Assembly: GCF_030815145.1 (NCBI RefSeq)
Contig: NZ_JAUSWJ010000001.1
Span: 2,852,001 to 2,916,000, forward strand
Length of the DNA stretch: 64,000 bases
From: Kaistia geumhonensis
Lineage (GTDB): Bacteria; Pseudomonadota; Alphaproteobacteria; Rhizobiales; Kaistiaceae
Direction of reading: 5' to 3'
The notes below the pieces were generated by a model. The model saw only the letters and a program-made list of their open reading frames with translations, was not told the DNA's origin and searched no databases. How positions within the stretch are numbered: the stretch's first letter is position 1; each line of letters begins with the position of its first letter. A program made the position numbers and the translations under genes. This document shows, piece by piece, positions 19,104 through 27,405 of the stretch.

Positions 19104-19200
19104 TCCTAGTGCCCGGCGCAATGGCGTCAATCGGGCGGCTTGCCGGTCGACCTATCGTTCGCCTCGGTCTCCCCCGGCCGCGGCAAGAGACGGGATCTGA

Positions 19201-19542
<342 letters not shown>

Positions 19543-19614
19543 GCGCGCGGATCAGGATTACGGGGCGGAGCGAGCGATGACGAACGCAAGCCAGTTTTCA
19601 GCATCGAGCAGCGG

Positions 19615-19630
19615 GATGGGTCGACCCATC
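19615..19630. promoter_or_regulatory. Perfect 16-bp palindrome between glnK and amtB
   Basis: GATGGGTCGACCCATC is a perfect 16-bp palindrome. A second copy of its core, GGGTCGACC, follows at 19642-19650, itself followed by GGATGGG. In DNA this could be an operator; in RNA the two cores could pair with each other close to the amtB ribosome binding site at about 19667. Confidence 0.5.
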
Positions 19631-19678
19631 GCCGACGGGAAGGGTCGACCGGATGGGCGGTCCGACAGGAGAGGTCTG

Positions 19679-21037
19679 ATGAATCTGCGTAGTGCCAAAT
19701 ACTCTCTTCTAGGGGCAGCCGGCGCGCTGTTCTCGCTGACGGCGTTCGCATACGCCCAGGATGCCGCCGCCCCCGCGGCGGATGCAGCGGCCGCCGCGTC
19801 CGCCGCCGTCGTCGACAAGGGCGACACGGCCTGGATGCTGATCTCGACCGTGCTCGTCATGCTCATGATCGTGCCGGGTCTCGCGCTCTTCTATGGCGGC
19901 CTCGTGCGCGCCAAGAACATGCTTTCCGTCCTGATGCAGGTTCTGATGACGGCTTCGGTCGTCATGATCATCTGGGTGCTCTACGGCTATTCGCTGGCCT
20001 TCACGGACGGCTCGGGCATCATCGGCGGCCTTTCCAAGGCCTTCCTCGCCGGCGTGACGCCGGACAGCCGCGCCGCGACGTTCTCGGCCGGCTACGAGAT
20101 CCCGGAATATGTCTTCATCGCCTTCCAGATGACCTTCGCGGCCATCACGCCGGCGCTGATCGTCGGCGCCTTCGCGGAGCGCATGAAGTTCTCGGCCGTG
20201 CTTCTGTTCATGATCCTCTGGGTCACGTTCGTCTACTTCCCCATCGCCCACATGGTCTGGCAGTCGACCGGCTGGCTGTTCGCGGCTGGCGCGCTCGACT
20301 TCGCCGGCGGCACCGTGGTGCACATCAACGCCGGTGTGGCGGGCCTCGTCGGCGCCATCATGCTCGGCAAGCGCCAGGGCCTCGGCAAGGATCTGATGCC
20401 GCCCCACTCGCTGACCAATTCCATGATCGGCGCCTCGCTTCTGTGGGTCGGCTGGTTCGGCTTCAACGCCGGTTCGGCGCTCGAGGCCAATGGCGGCGCC
20501 GCGCTCGCCATGATGAACACCTTCGTTGCCACCGCCGGTGCGGCGATCGGCTGGTCGCTCGTCGAGTGGCTCGCCCGCGGCAAGCCCTCGATGCTCGGCG
20601 CGATCTCGGGCGTCGTCGCCGGCCTCGTCGCCGTGACGCCGGCCGCCGGCCTGATCGGTCCGGTCGGTGCGATCGTCCTCGGCTTCATCGCCGCGATCAT
20701 CTGCTTCTTCTTCGTGACCACGGTGAAGAGCGCGTTCGGCTATGACGACAGCCTCGACGTGTTCGGCGTCCACGGCGTCGGCGGCATCGTCGGTGCCATC
20801 GGCACCGGTATCCTCGTCGCGCCGGCCCTCGGCGGCGTCGGCGTCGCGGACTATGCGATGGGCCACCAGGTCTGGGTGCAGATCCAGGCCGTCCTGACCA
20901 CGTTGGTCTGGTCGGGCGTTGGTTCGCTGATCCTCTACAAGATTGTCGACATCATCGTCGGTCTCCGGGTGCGTCCGGAAATCGAGAGCGAAGGTCTCGA
21001 CATCGTGGAGCATGGCGAGCGCGCCTATCACAGCTGA
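19679..21037 (+). CDS. amtB: Ammonium transporter AmtB
   Basis: 452 residues from the ATG at 19679, which follows AGGAGAGG; a longer reading exists but lacks this signal. A cleavable leader (about 1-25, ending AYAQ) is followed by an Ala-rich linker and eleven membrane helices. Amt landmarks are present: ALFYGGLVRAKNML, the first pore histidine in FPIAHMVWQSTGW, VGWFGFNAGSALEANGGAALA and the second pore histidine in VFGVHGVGGIVGAI. It imports ammonium and is gated by GlnK encoded just upstream. An intrinsic terminator follows about 100 bases after the stop. Confidence 0.97.
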   Translation: MNLRSAKYSLLGAAGALFSLTAFAYAQDAAAPAADAAAAASAAVVDKGDTAWMLISTVLVMLMIVPGLALFYGGLVRAKNMLSVLMQVLMTASVVMIIWVLYGYSLAFTDGSGIIGGLSKAFLAGVTPDSRAATFSAGYEIPEYVFIAFQMTFAAITPALIVGAFAERMKFSAVLLFMILWVTFVYFPIAHMVWQSTGWLFAAGALDFAGGTVVHINAGVAGLVGAIMLGKRQGLGKDLMPPHSLTNSMIGASLLWVGWFGFNAGSALEANGGAALAMMNTFVATAGAAIGWSLVEWLARGKPSMLGAISGVVAGLVAVTPAAGLIGPVGAIVLGFIAAIICFFFVTTVKSAFGYDDSLDVFGVHGVGGIVGAIGTGILVAPALGGVGVADYAMGHQVWVQIQAVLTTLVWSGVGSLILYKIVDIIVGLRVRPEIESEGLDIVEHGERAYHS

Positions 21038-21140
21038 CCGGATGGCCGGCGCCCGCGGGCGCCGGCCTCCACCCACCGGTTCTCCTGGAGCCGGCTCGCC
21101 CGCCGCCTGCGAAGGCCGGGTTTCTTCCTCCCAAGACTGC

Positions 21141-21165
21141 AGGGCCCCTCGGGGCCCTCTTTTTT
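21141..21165 (+). terminator. Intrinsic terminator of glnK-amtB
   Basis: Stem AGGGCCC / GGGCCCT around a CTCG loop, followed directly by CTTTTTT. It is a textbook Rho-independent terminator about 100 bases after the amtB stop. Confidence 0.9.
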
Positions 21166-21203
21166 GCCCGGTCCCTCGCGACACCGCCTGGACGGGGGGA
21201 TGG

Positions 21204-21219
21204 TTAAAACGCCTTTAAC
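21204..21219 (+). promoter_or_regulatory. CtrA-type binding site upstream of the aminotransferase-ftsK unit
   Basis: TTAA-N7-TTAAC (TTAAAACGCCTTTAAC), the full consensus for the cell-cycle regulator CtrA, within a perfect inverted repeat GGTTAAA-ACGCC-TTTAACC at 21202-21220. It is 55 bases upstream of the aminotransferase start. No second TTAA-N7-TTAA was seen in the window, and such AT-rich motifs are rare by chance at this GC content. Confidence 0.65.
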
Positions 21220-21273
21220 CAACCCCGGCCTAGGCTCGCTTCCGATCGATCAATCAGAGGGAAGGGCGGCCTC

Positions 21274-22449
21274 ATGGGTGCGCCGACGAGCGCCGCCAAG
21301 GCGATCTCGCCGTTTCAGAAGCTGAACGACCGTCTCGCCGGCATCGCGCCCGGTCAGGCGCCGATCAATCTCGGGCTGGGCGAGCCGCAGCATCCGATCC
21401 CGCCCTTCGTCGGGCCGGTCATCGCCGCCAATCTCGACCTCTTCGGGCGCTATCCGGCCATCCGGGGCACCGATGCCTTCCGCGCTACGGTCGCCTCCTG
21501 GCTCGACCGCCGCTACGGCCTCGCGGCATCGCCGATCGATCCCGAGACCATGGTCCTGCCGCTCAACGGCTCGCGCGAGGGTCTCTTCTTCGCGGCGCTT
21601 GGCGCGCGCGAGCGCGCCGCCGGTGTCGAACGGCCGGTCGTGCTCCTGCCCAATCCGTTCTACCAGGCCTATGCGGCCGGTGCCGAGGCGGCCGGGCTTG
21701 AGATCGTGCTGCTCGATGCCGGTCCGGACACGCACTACATGCCGGATCTCGGCACGGTCTCGCCGGACATCCTCGCCCGCACGGTCGCTCTCTATGTCGC
21801 CTCGCCGACCAATCCGCAGGGCGGCGTCGCGACGCTCGCCGACTGGACGGCGCTCATCCGGGCCGCGCGCCGCCACGGCTTCATGATCTTTGCCGACGAG
21901 TGCTACAGCGAGATCTATCGCTCAGCCCCGCCGCCCGGTGTCCTCGAGGCGGCCGCGGCGATCGGGGCCGGCTTCGGCAATGTCCTTGCCTTCCATTCGC
22001 TGTCGAAGCGCTCGAACCTGCCGGGGCTTCGTGCCGGCTTCGTCGCCGGCGATCCCGCCTTCATCGCTGCCTGGACGCGGCTGCGCAACATGGCGGCGCC
22101 GCAGGTGCCGGGGCCGATCCAGGCCGTCGCGGTCGCTGCCTATGGCGACGAGGCGCACGTCGCCGAGAACCGGGCCCTCTACAACGAGAAGTTCGCGCTC
22201 GCCCGCGAGTTTCTCGGCGCCGATGTGCCGGAGGGCGGCTTCTTCCTCTGGCTGAAGGTGGGCGACGGCGAAGACGCCGCCGTGCGGCTTTGGCGCGAGG
22301 CTGGCGTGCGAACCATTCCGGGCGCCTATCTCTGCCTGCCCTCGGCCGGCGGCGACAATCCCGGCCGGCCCTATCTGCGCGTCGCCATGGTCCAGGACAT
22401 CGAGACCACCACCGAAGCGCTGCGCCGCATGGCGCGCGTGCTCGGCTGA
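21274..22449 (+). CDS. PLP-dependent class I/II aminotransferase, DapC-like
   Basis: 391 residues, fold-type I aminotransferase. PLP-site landmarks: LPLNGSREGLFFAAL, YVASPTNPQGG, FADECYSEIY, and the Schiff-base lysine in HSLSKRSNLPGLRAGFVAGDP. SKRSN rather than SKTYG resembles N-succinyldiaminopimelate aminotransferase (DapC) of the lysine/peptidoglycan pathway, which would link it to dapF at 2.4 kb, but other amino-acid aminotransferases share the pattern. It lies 21 bases upstream of ftsK and downstream of a CtrA-type box. Confidence 0.88.
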   Translation: MGAPTSAAKAISPFQKLNDRLAGIAPGQAPINLGLGEPQHPIPPFVGPVIAANLDLFGRYPAIRGTDAFRATVASWLDRRYGLAASPIDPETMVLPLNGSREGLFFAALGARERAAGVERPVVLLPNPFYQAYAAGAEAAGLEIVLLDAGPDTHYMPDLGTVSPDILARTVALYVASPTNPQGGVATLADWTALIRAARRHGFMIFADECYSEIYRSAPPPGVLEAAAAIGAGFGNVLAFHSLSKRSNLPGLRAGFVAGDPAFIAAWTRLRNMAAPQVPGPIQAVAVAAYGDEAHVAENRALYNEKFALAREFLGADVPEGGFFLWLKVGDGEDAAVRLWREAGVRTIPGAYLCLPSAGGDNPGRPYLRVAMVQDIETTTEALRRMARVLG

Positions 22450-22470
22450 TATCGAGGAAGACTGATCCGC

Positions 22471-24966
22471 ATGCGTGCCAACCGAACCGCCACCCTGCCG
22501 ATGCCCGCTTCCGAAGGCAGCGCGATGCACCGCTTCGTCGGTCGCCAGATCGGCGTGGCTCTCGGCCTGGCGCTCCTCGCAGCGGTCGCAGCCGTTGCGG
22601 CGAGCCTCGCAACCTGGACGGTGGACGACCCGTCGCTCTCCTATGCCGCGGCCAAGCCGGTCGCCAACATTCTGGGCTTCCCGGGCGCCATCATCGCCGA
22701 TCTCCTGATGCAGTTCTTCGGGCTCGGCGCCATCGCGCTGCTGCTGCCGGTCGTGTTCTGGGGCTGGCGCCTCGTCTTCGGCGGACGCCGCTTCGCCAAG
22801 ACCATGCTGGCCAGCTGGCTGTTCGGCGCACTGGCCGTCTCCGGCGCGCTTTCCTTCGTTCCCGTCACGGCCCATTGGCCGCTGCCGTCCGGCATGGGCG
22901 GTGTCCTCGGCGACATCGTCGCGCGGCTGCCGGCCGAGATTCTTGGGGCGCCGCCGAAAGACCGGGCGGCCACCATCGCGCAGACGGCCTATGTGATCCT
23001 GGCAGGGTTCCTTCTCGTCCACGCCGCCGGCTTCCTGCGGCGTCGCCGGCGACCCGAAGAGATCGAGGCGGAAGCGGCGCCGCGCGGCCGCCGGGCCGCG
23101 CCTCCAGTCGATGCGTTCGCCGCCGATGCGGACGAGGGGGGCGGCTTCTTCGCCGTGCCGCTCGGTGCGCTGGCGCATCTCGGCTTCTCGGCTCGCGCCA
23201 GCCTCGGCCGGCTCCTCGGCCGCGGTCCCGCCGAACCCGGCCCCGCCGCAACCGCGCCTGCCCGTCGCCGCCGCGTCGAGCCGCGCCTCGCCGGTGCCGC
23301 GGATAGCGAGCGCGATCCGGCCGATCTGGAGTCCGGTGCCGGCGACGACAATATCGACACCGCGCCGGTCCCGGCCCCCCGCTCGCCGCGCGGACGGAGC
23401 GGGCGCCGCGCCGCCGAACCGGCAGCCGCTGCGCGGGACGGCGGCTTCGATCTGCCGCCGCTCGCGCTCCTCAGCGAGCCCCGGCTTCCCGATCCGCGCA
23501 CGAAGCTCAACACGGAGGCGCTCGATCAGAACGCCCGCGTGCTCGAGGGCGTGCTCGACGATTTCGGCATCCGCGGCGAGATCGTCCAGGTCCGCCCGGG
23601 ACCGGTCGTGACGCTCTACGAACTGGAGCCGGCGCCGGGCATCAAGTCCTCGCGCGTCATCGGTCTCGCCGACGACATCGCGCGCTCGATGAGTGCCGTC
23701 GCCGCCCGCGTCGCGGTGATCCCCGGCAAGAACGCGATCGGCATCGAGCTGCCCAACCAGCGGCGCGAACTCGTTTCGCTGCGCGAGATGCTGGCCTCGG
23801 AGGATTTCTCGTCCTCAAAGGCGCGCCTGCCCATCGGGCTCGGCAAGACGATCGGCGGCGAGCCGGTCATCGTCGATCTCGCCCGCATGCCGCACCTGCT
23901 CGTCGCCGGCACCACCGGCTCGGGCAAGTCGGTCGCGATCAACACCATGATCCTGTCGCTGCTCTACCGGCTGACGCCGCAGGAATGCCGCCTGATCATG
24001 ATCGATCCGAAGATGCTGGAACTCTCCATCTATGACGGCATCCCGCATCTGCTGACGCCGGTCGTCACCGATCCGAAGAAGGCGGTCGTCGCGCTCAAAT
24101 GGACGGTGCGCGAGATGGAGGATCGCTATCGTAAGATGTCGAAGCTCGGCGTGCGCAACATCGACGGCTACAACGCCCGCGTCGGCCAGGCCCGCGCCGA
24201 GGGCGAGGTTCTCACGCGCACCATCCAGACCGGCTTCGACAAGCAGACCGGTGAGGCGATCTACGAACAGGAGACGCTGCCTCTCGATCCGATCCCGACC
24301 ATCGTCGTGATCATCGACGAGATGGCGGATCTGATGATGGTCGCCGGCAAGGACATCGAGGGCGCGGTGCAGCGTCTCGCCCAGATGGCCCGCGCCGCCG
24401 GCATCCATGTCATCATGGCGACGCAGCGCCCGTCGGTCGATGTCATCACCGGCACGATCAAGGCCAATTTCCCGACCCGCATCTCCTTCCAGGTCACGTC
24501 CAAGATCGACAGCCGGACCATTCTCGGCGAACAGGGCGCCGAGCAGCTGCTCGGGCAGGGCGACATGCTCTACATGGCTGGCGGCGGACGCATCCAGCGC
24601 GTGCACGGCCCCTTCGTCAGCGACGAGGAGGTGGAGAAGATCGTGGCGCATCTGAAGGCGCAGGGGCGGCCGGACTATCTCGAGTCGATCACCGAGGACG
24701 ACGGCGAGGACGGCGAGGGGGCAGGCGAGACCGGTACGGGCGGCGGCTTCGGCGGCGAGGAATCGAACGATCTCTACGACAAGGCCGTCGCCGTCGTGTT
24801 GCGCGACAAGAAGGCGTCGACCTCCTATATCCAGCGGCGGCTTGCCATCGGCTACAACCGCGCCGCCTCGCTGATCGAGCGCATGGAGAAGGAGGGCCTC
24901 GTCGGACCCGCCAACCACGCCGGCAAGCGCGAGATCCTCGTCGAGGGCGCAGAGGAGCGGTTCTGA
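22471..24966 (+). CDS. ftsK: DNA translocase FtsK
   Basis: 831 residues. The N-terminal membrane anchor has about four helices (residues 25-195); a Pro/Ala/Arg-rich linker (195-335) leads to the motor. The alpha/beta motor shows [19 protein letters not shown] (Walker A near 480), [16 protein letters not shown] (Walker B) and [25 protein letters not shown]. The C-terminal gamma winged helix (about 765-831, [26 protein letters not shown]) reads the polar KOPS sequences that direct pumping toward dif. FtsK couples septation to chromosome-dimer resolution. The upstream CtrA-type box would tie expression to the cell cycle. Confidence 0.97.
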   Translation: MRANRTATLPMPASEGSAMHRFVGRQIGVALGLALLAAVAAVAASLATWTVDDPSLSYAAAKPVANILGFPGAIIADLLMQFFGLGAIALLLPVVFWGWRLVFGGRRFAKTMLASWLFGALAVSGALSFVPVTAHWPLPSGMGGVLGDIVARLPAEILGAPPKDRAATIAQTAYVILAGFLLVHAAGFLRRRRRPEEIEAEAAPRGRRAAPPVDAFAADADEGGGFFAVPLGALAHLGFSARASLGRLLGRGPAEPGPAATAPARRRRVEPRLAGAADSERDPADLESGAGDDNIDTAPVPAPRSPRGRSGRRAAEPAAAARDGGFDLPPLALLSEPRLPDPRTKLNTEALDQNARVLEGVLDDFGIRGEIVQVRPGPVVTLYELEPAPGIKSSRVIGLADDIARSMSAVAARVAVIPGKNAIGIELPNQRRELVSLREMLASEDFSSSKARLPIGLGKTIGGEPVIVDLARMPHLLVAGTTGSGKSVAINTMILSLLYRLTPQECRLIMIDPKMLELSIYDGIPHLLTPVVTDPKKAVVALKWTVREMEDRYRKMSKLGVRNIDGYNARVGQARAEGEVLTRTIQTGFDKQTGEAIYEQETLPLDPIPTIVVIIDEMADLMMVAGKDIEGAVQRLAQMARAAGIHVIMATQRPSVDVITGTIKANFPTRISFQVTSKIDSRTILGEQGAEQLLGQGDMLYMAGGGRIQRVHGPFVSDEEVEKIVAHLKAQGRPDYLESITEDDGEDGEGAGETGTGGGFGGEESNDLYDKAVAVVLRDKKASTSYIQRRLAIGYNRAASLIERMEKEGLVGPANHAGKREILVEGAEERF

Positions 24967-25062
24967 CCGCCGCGCCGCGAAATCGCCATGCTGGGCCCCT
25001 AGCTGCGGGTGAGGACGGGAAGCTGGCCGCCTCGCGCGGCCCCACAAGAAGGACATGACGAC

Positions 25063-25704
25063 GTGATGCTCGCCAGGCCCCCTAGCCTTTCCCGACGCCT
25101 CCTCCTCGGCGGCGCCGCCGCCCTCGCCGCCGGAATGCTGACGCGGCCGGCCTTTGCCGCCTTCACGGCCGAGCAGGCGGCCCTCCTCGCGAAGATCAGC
25201 GCCAGCTTCAACGCCATCCGCACCATGCAGGGGCGCTTCATCCAGTACGGGCCGAACGGCGAACAGTCGGAAGGCGTGTTCTTCATCAGCCGTCCCGGCA
25301 AGCTGCGCTTCCACTATAGCCCGCCGGTCAAGATGGACGTCATCTGCGACGGCAACCAGGTCGCCATCGTCGACGCGAAGGTGATGACGCAGGATCTCTA
25401 TCCGCTGTCGAAGACGCCGCTGCGCTATCTGCTCGCCGACCAGATCGACCTCACCTCGGCCAATATCGTGCGCGGTCTCGGCGTCGAACCCGATCTCGTC
25501 ACGCTTCTGCTGACGCAGAGCTCCGCTTTCGGCGACGGCAGCCTGAAGCTGATCTTCGATCGGCAGACCCTTGCCCTGAAGCAGTGGATCGTCACCGATT
25601 CGCAGGGCCTCGACACGTCTGTCGCCATCTACGAGGTCGAGACGGGCAAGCCTGCCAACCCCAAGAACTTCAAGATCGACTACTACCTGCCCAATTCGAA
25701 GTGA
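25063..25704 (+). CDS. Outer-membrane lipoprotein carrier LolA-like protein
   Basis: About 213 residues. The LolA/LolB-like half-barrel is seen in FNAIRTMQGRFIQYGPNGEQSEGVFFISRPGKLRFHYSPP, with the typical KPKLR-type strand, then DLYPLSKTPLRYLLAD and DTSVAIYEV. It carries lipoproteins from LolCDE across the periplasm. The leader SRRLLLGGAAALAAG contains a twin-arginine pair, so export by Tat rather than Sec is possible. The GTG at 25063 is spaced best from AAGAAGGA; an ATG is next to it. It follows ftsK by 96 bases, a common alphaproteobacterial neighbour. Confidence 0.9.
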   Translation: MMLARPPSLSRRLLLGGAAALAAGMLTRPAFAAFTAEQAALLAKISASFNAIRTMQGRFIQYGPNGEQSEGVFFISRPGKLRFHYSPPVKMDVICDGNQVAIVDAKVMTQDLYPLSKTPLRYLLADQIDLTSANIVRGLGVEPDLVTLLLTQSSAFGDGSLKLIFDRQTLALKQWIVTDSQGLDTSVAIYEVETGKPANPKNFKIDYYLPNSK

Positions 25705-25790
25705 GCGAAGCGCTGCCCGTTTCGCTCGCGCGGTTGTGAAGGGGTAACGCTAAGGCAGCCTGACGAGGGTCTTGAAACATGGCCCGTGAT

Positions 25791-25856
25791 GGCCATCTCA
25801 TGGGGCGAGCGGCAAGCCATCGTCCCGGCAGTGCCCCCCGTCTCGCCGAGATGGCC
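25791..25856 (+). ncRNA. Candidate structured small RNA (long hairpin)
   Basis: GGCCATCTC (25791-25799) pairs with GAGATGGCC (25848-25856), and after a 4-base bulge GGCGAG (25804-25809) pairs with CTCGCC (25842-25847). GGCA/TGCC can extend the stem inside. Together this is about 15-19 bp, far more than expected by chance. With the terminator at 25909 it resembles an sRNA. It does not show SRP-RNA or tmRNA signatures, and I could not match it to 6S RNA. Confidence 0.35.
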
Positions 25857-25908
25857 CCGCCCGAGCGCCGCAGGTTACAGCCGCGACGGCGCAGGCGCTG
25901 AGAAGCGC

Positions 25909-25944
25909 AACGCCCAGCCTCCCCCCGGGGCTGGGCGTTTCCTT
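25909..25944 (+). terminator. Intrinsic terminator upstream of xthA
   Basis: AACGCCCAGC pairs perfectly with GCTGGGCGTT around a C/G-rich loop, followed by TCCTTTT. A strong plus-strand terminator that ends either the lolA transcript or a small RNA; the A-run before it is too short to suggest a strong terminator in the other direction. Confidence 0.85.
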
Positions 25945-26018
25945 TTCCGGCCGCCGCACTGGTTGGCACCGGGCGGCGTTGGGCTTACTGCTTGGCCGTC
26001 CCGCCGTCGGAAGCCCCC

Positions 26019-26822
26019 ATGCCACTCTCCATCGCCACTTGGAACATCAACTCCGTCCGCCTCAGGATCGATCTCGTCGCCGCCTTCCTCGAGGCGGAGC
26101 GGCCGGACATCCTGTGTCTGCAGGAAATCAAGTGCATCGAGGCCAACTTCCCGGCGGCCGCGTTCCGCAAGCTCGGCTATCACCATCAGGTCGTGCACGG
26201 GCAGAAGGGCTATCACGGCGTCGCCACGGTCTCGCGTGTGCCGATCCGCGAACATGTGCGGCGCGGCTTCTGCGGCAAGGACGACGCGCGCCATGTCGCG
26301 GTCAGCCTCGAGGCCGGCGGGCTGCCGCTGACTCTGCACAATTTCTACGTTCCCGCCGGCGGCGATGAGCCTGATCCCGCCGCGAACGAGAAATTCGCGC
26401 ACAAGCTCGCCTTTCTCGGCGAGATGCGCGACTGGCTGACCGGTGCCGAAACGCTCGGTCCGGCCGTCCTCGTCGGCGATCTCAATGTCGCGCCCCTGGA
26501 AAACGACGTCTGGTCGCACAAGCAGATGCTCGGCGTCGTGAGCCACACGCCCGTCGAGACCGACCTGCTGAAGGCGGTGATCGCCTCCGGCGGCTGGATC
26601 GATGCCATGCGCCATTTCGTGCCCGAGGATCGCAAGCTCTACACCTGGTGGAGCTACCGCGCGCAGGACTGGCAGGCGTCCGACCGTGGTCGGCGGCTCG
26701 ATCATGTCTGGGTGACGCCGCCGCTCGGCGGGCGCCTGCTCGGCATCGAGGTGAAGCGCGAGGCCCGCGGCTGGAACCGCCCGTCGGACCATGTGCCGGT
26801 GATCGTCCGCCTCGCCGGCTAA
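26019..26822 (+). CDS. xthA: Exodeoxyribonuclease III XthA
   Basis: 267 residues of the EEP (exonuclease-endonuclease-phosphatase) fold. Active-site motifs: IATWNINSVRLR, LCLQEIKC (metal-binding Glu), NFYVPAGG, LVGDLNVAP (Asp/Asn pair), RRLDHVWVT and the final RPSDHVPV (Asp-His dyad). It acts as AP endonuclease and 3'-5' exonuclease in base excision repair. The ATG at 26019 (MPLSIATWN) is preferred over a TTG further upstream, as ExoIII proteins begin at this point. Confidence 0.96.
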   Translation: MPLSIATWNINSVRLRIDLVAAFLEAERPDILCLQEIKCIEANFPAAAFRKLGYHHQVVHGQKGYHGVATVSRVPIREHVRRGFCGKDDARHVAVSLEAGGLPLTLHNFYVPAGGDEPDPAANEKFAHKLAFLGEMRDWLTGAETLGPAVLVGDLNVAPLENDVWSHKQMLGVVSHTPVETDLLKAVIASGGWIDAMRHFVPEDRKLYTWWSYRAQDWQASDRGRRLDHVWVTPPLGGRLLGIEVKREARGWNRPSDHVPVIVRLAG

Positions 26823-26856
26823 ATCGCGGGCTTGCCACCGGTCGCCTGAAACAGGA

Positions 26857-26886
26857 CAGCCATCCCGACCTTCGCCGGGATGGCTG
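26857..26886 (+). terminator. Hairpin after xthA
   Basis: Perfect 11-bp inverted repeat CAGCCATCCCG / CGGGATGGCTG, 35 bases after the xthA stop. It lacks a T-run but is well placed as a terminator or 3'-end stabiliser. Confidence 0.5.
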
Positions 26887-27064
26887 CCTTGAGCGTCATG
26901 GACAGCCGGAAAAACACACGGAACGCGTCCACATCACCAAGATTGCACGAGCGAAGTTGAGAAGCGGTTAAGCATGCGCCGCCTTGGGGCAGGGAACCCT
27001 GCTTGCCGCCGCCCGTTGCCCTTCGGAGGCCGCATGTTCCTGCGGCGAGCGAAGGAGGATCGTC

Positions 27065-27259
27065 ATGTCGAACCCCGTCATACCGCCCGTCGTCATTCCT
27101 CGCGACAGCGAAGCCGAAAAGGTGAATGCGCCGGAGCCCGACAGCGAGCGCGCGGCCAAGGAGCGGAAGGCACGCGAAGAGGCGCTTCTCGAAGGCGACC
27201 TGCCGGTGCCGGACATCGCCGGGATCTCCGAGCAGAATCGCGCGAAGACAAGGGATTGA
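27065..27259 (+). CDS. Small charged protein of unknown function
   Basis: 64 residues starting MSNPVIPPVVIPRDSEAEK, with an excellent ribosome binding site (AAGGAGG, 7 bases before the ATG). The N-terminal third is Pro/Val/Ile-rich; the middle (residues 25-45, SERAAKERKAREEALLEG) looks like a charged helix; the C-terminus is hydrophilic. There is no signal peptide, membrane segment or cysteine. I do not recognise the family. It stands alone, with about 240 bases upstream and an AT-richer 140 bases downstream. Confidence 0.6.
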   Translation: MSNPVIPPVVIPRDSEAEKVNAPEPDSERAAKERKAREEALLEGDLPVPDIAGISEQNRAKTRD

Positions 27260-27405
27260 AGCGAGGGCAATCGCCGTCGATGCAATTTTAGATTGGTTGA
27301 GTGCAGTGCTTCGTTGGGTAAGTTCTAAAATGCTTTGGGAGGAGTGGTTGTGGATCGGTCGATCCGCGACAAACGGGCCGGCCAACTGTCCTGCCGGAAT
27401 TGCTT

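Larger units (their letters stand above)
25705..26018 (+). other. Gene-free stretch lolA-xthA with folded RNA candidate and terminator
   Basis: No coding frame here looks real. The stretch holds a long imperfect hairpin at 25791-25856 and an intrinsic terminator at 25909-25944, more than 200 bases after the lolA stop. This is compatible with a long lolA 3' UTR or with a separate small RNA of roughly 150-180 nt. A promoter for the latter is not obvious; TTGAAA at 25772 is a possible -35. Confidence 0.5.

Noticed and set aside
25791-25944. SRP RNA or tmRNA in the lolA-xthA gap
   Set aside because: The conserved GGAAGCAG loop of SRP RNA and a tRNA-like end of tmRNA are absent; only a generic structured RNA can be proposed.
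26920-26944. EcfG-type promoter (GGAAC) before the 64-codon gene
   Set aside because: At 16-17 bases downstream the sequence is GATT, too far from CGTT, and the distance to the gene is long.
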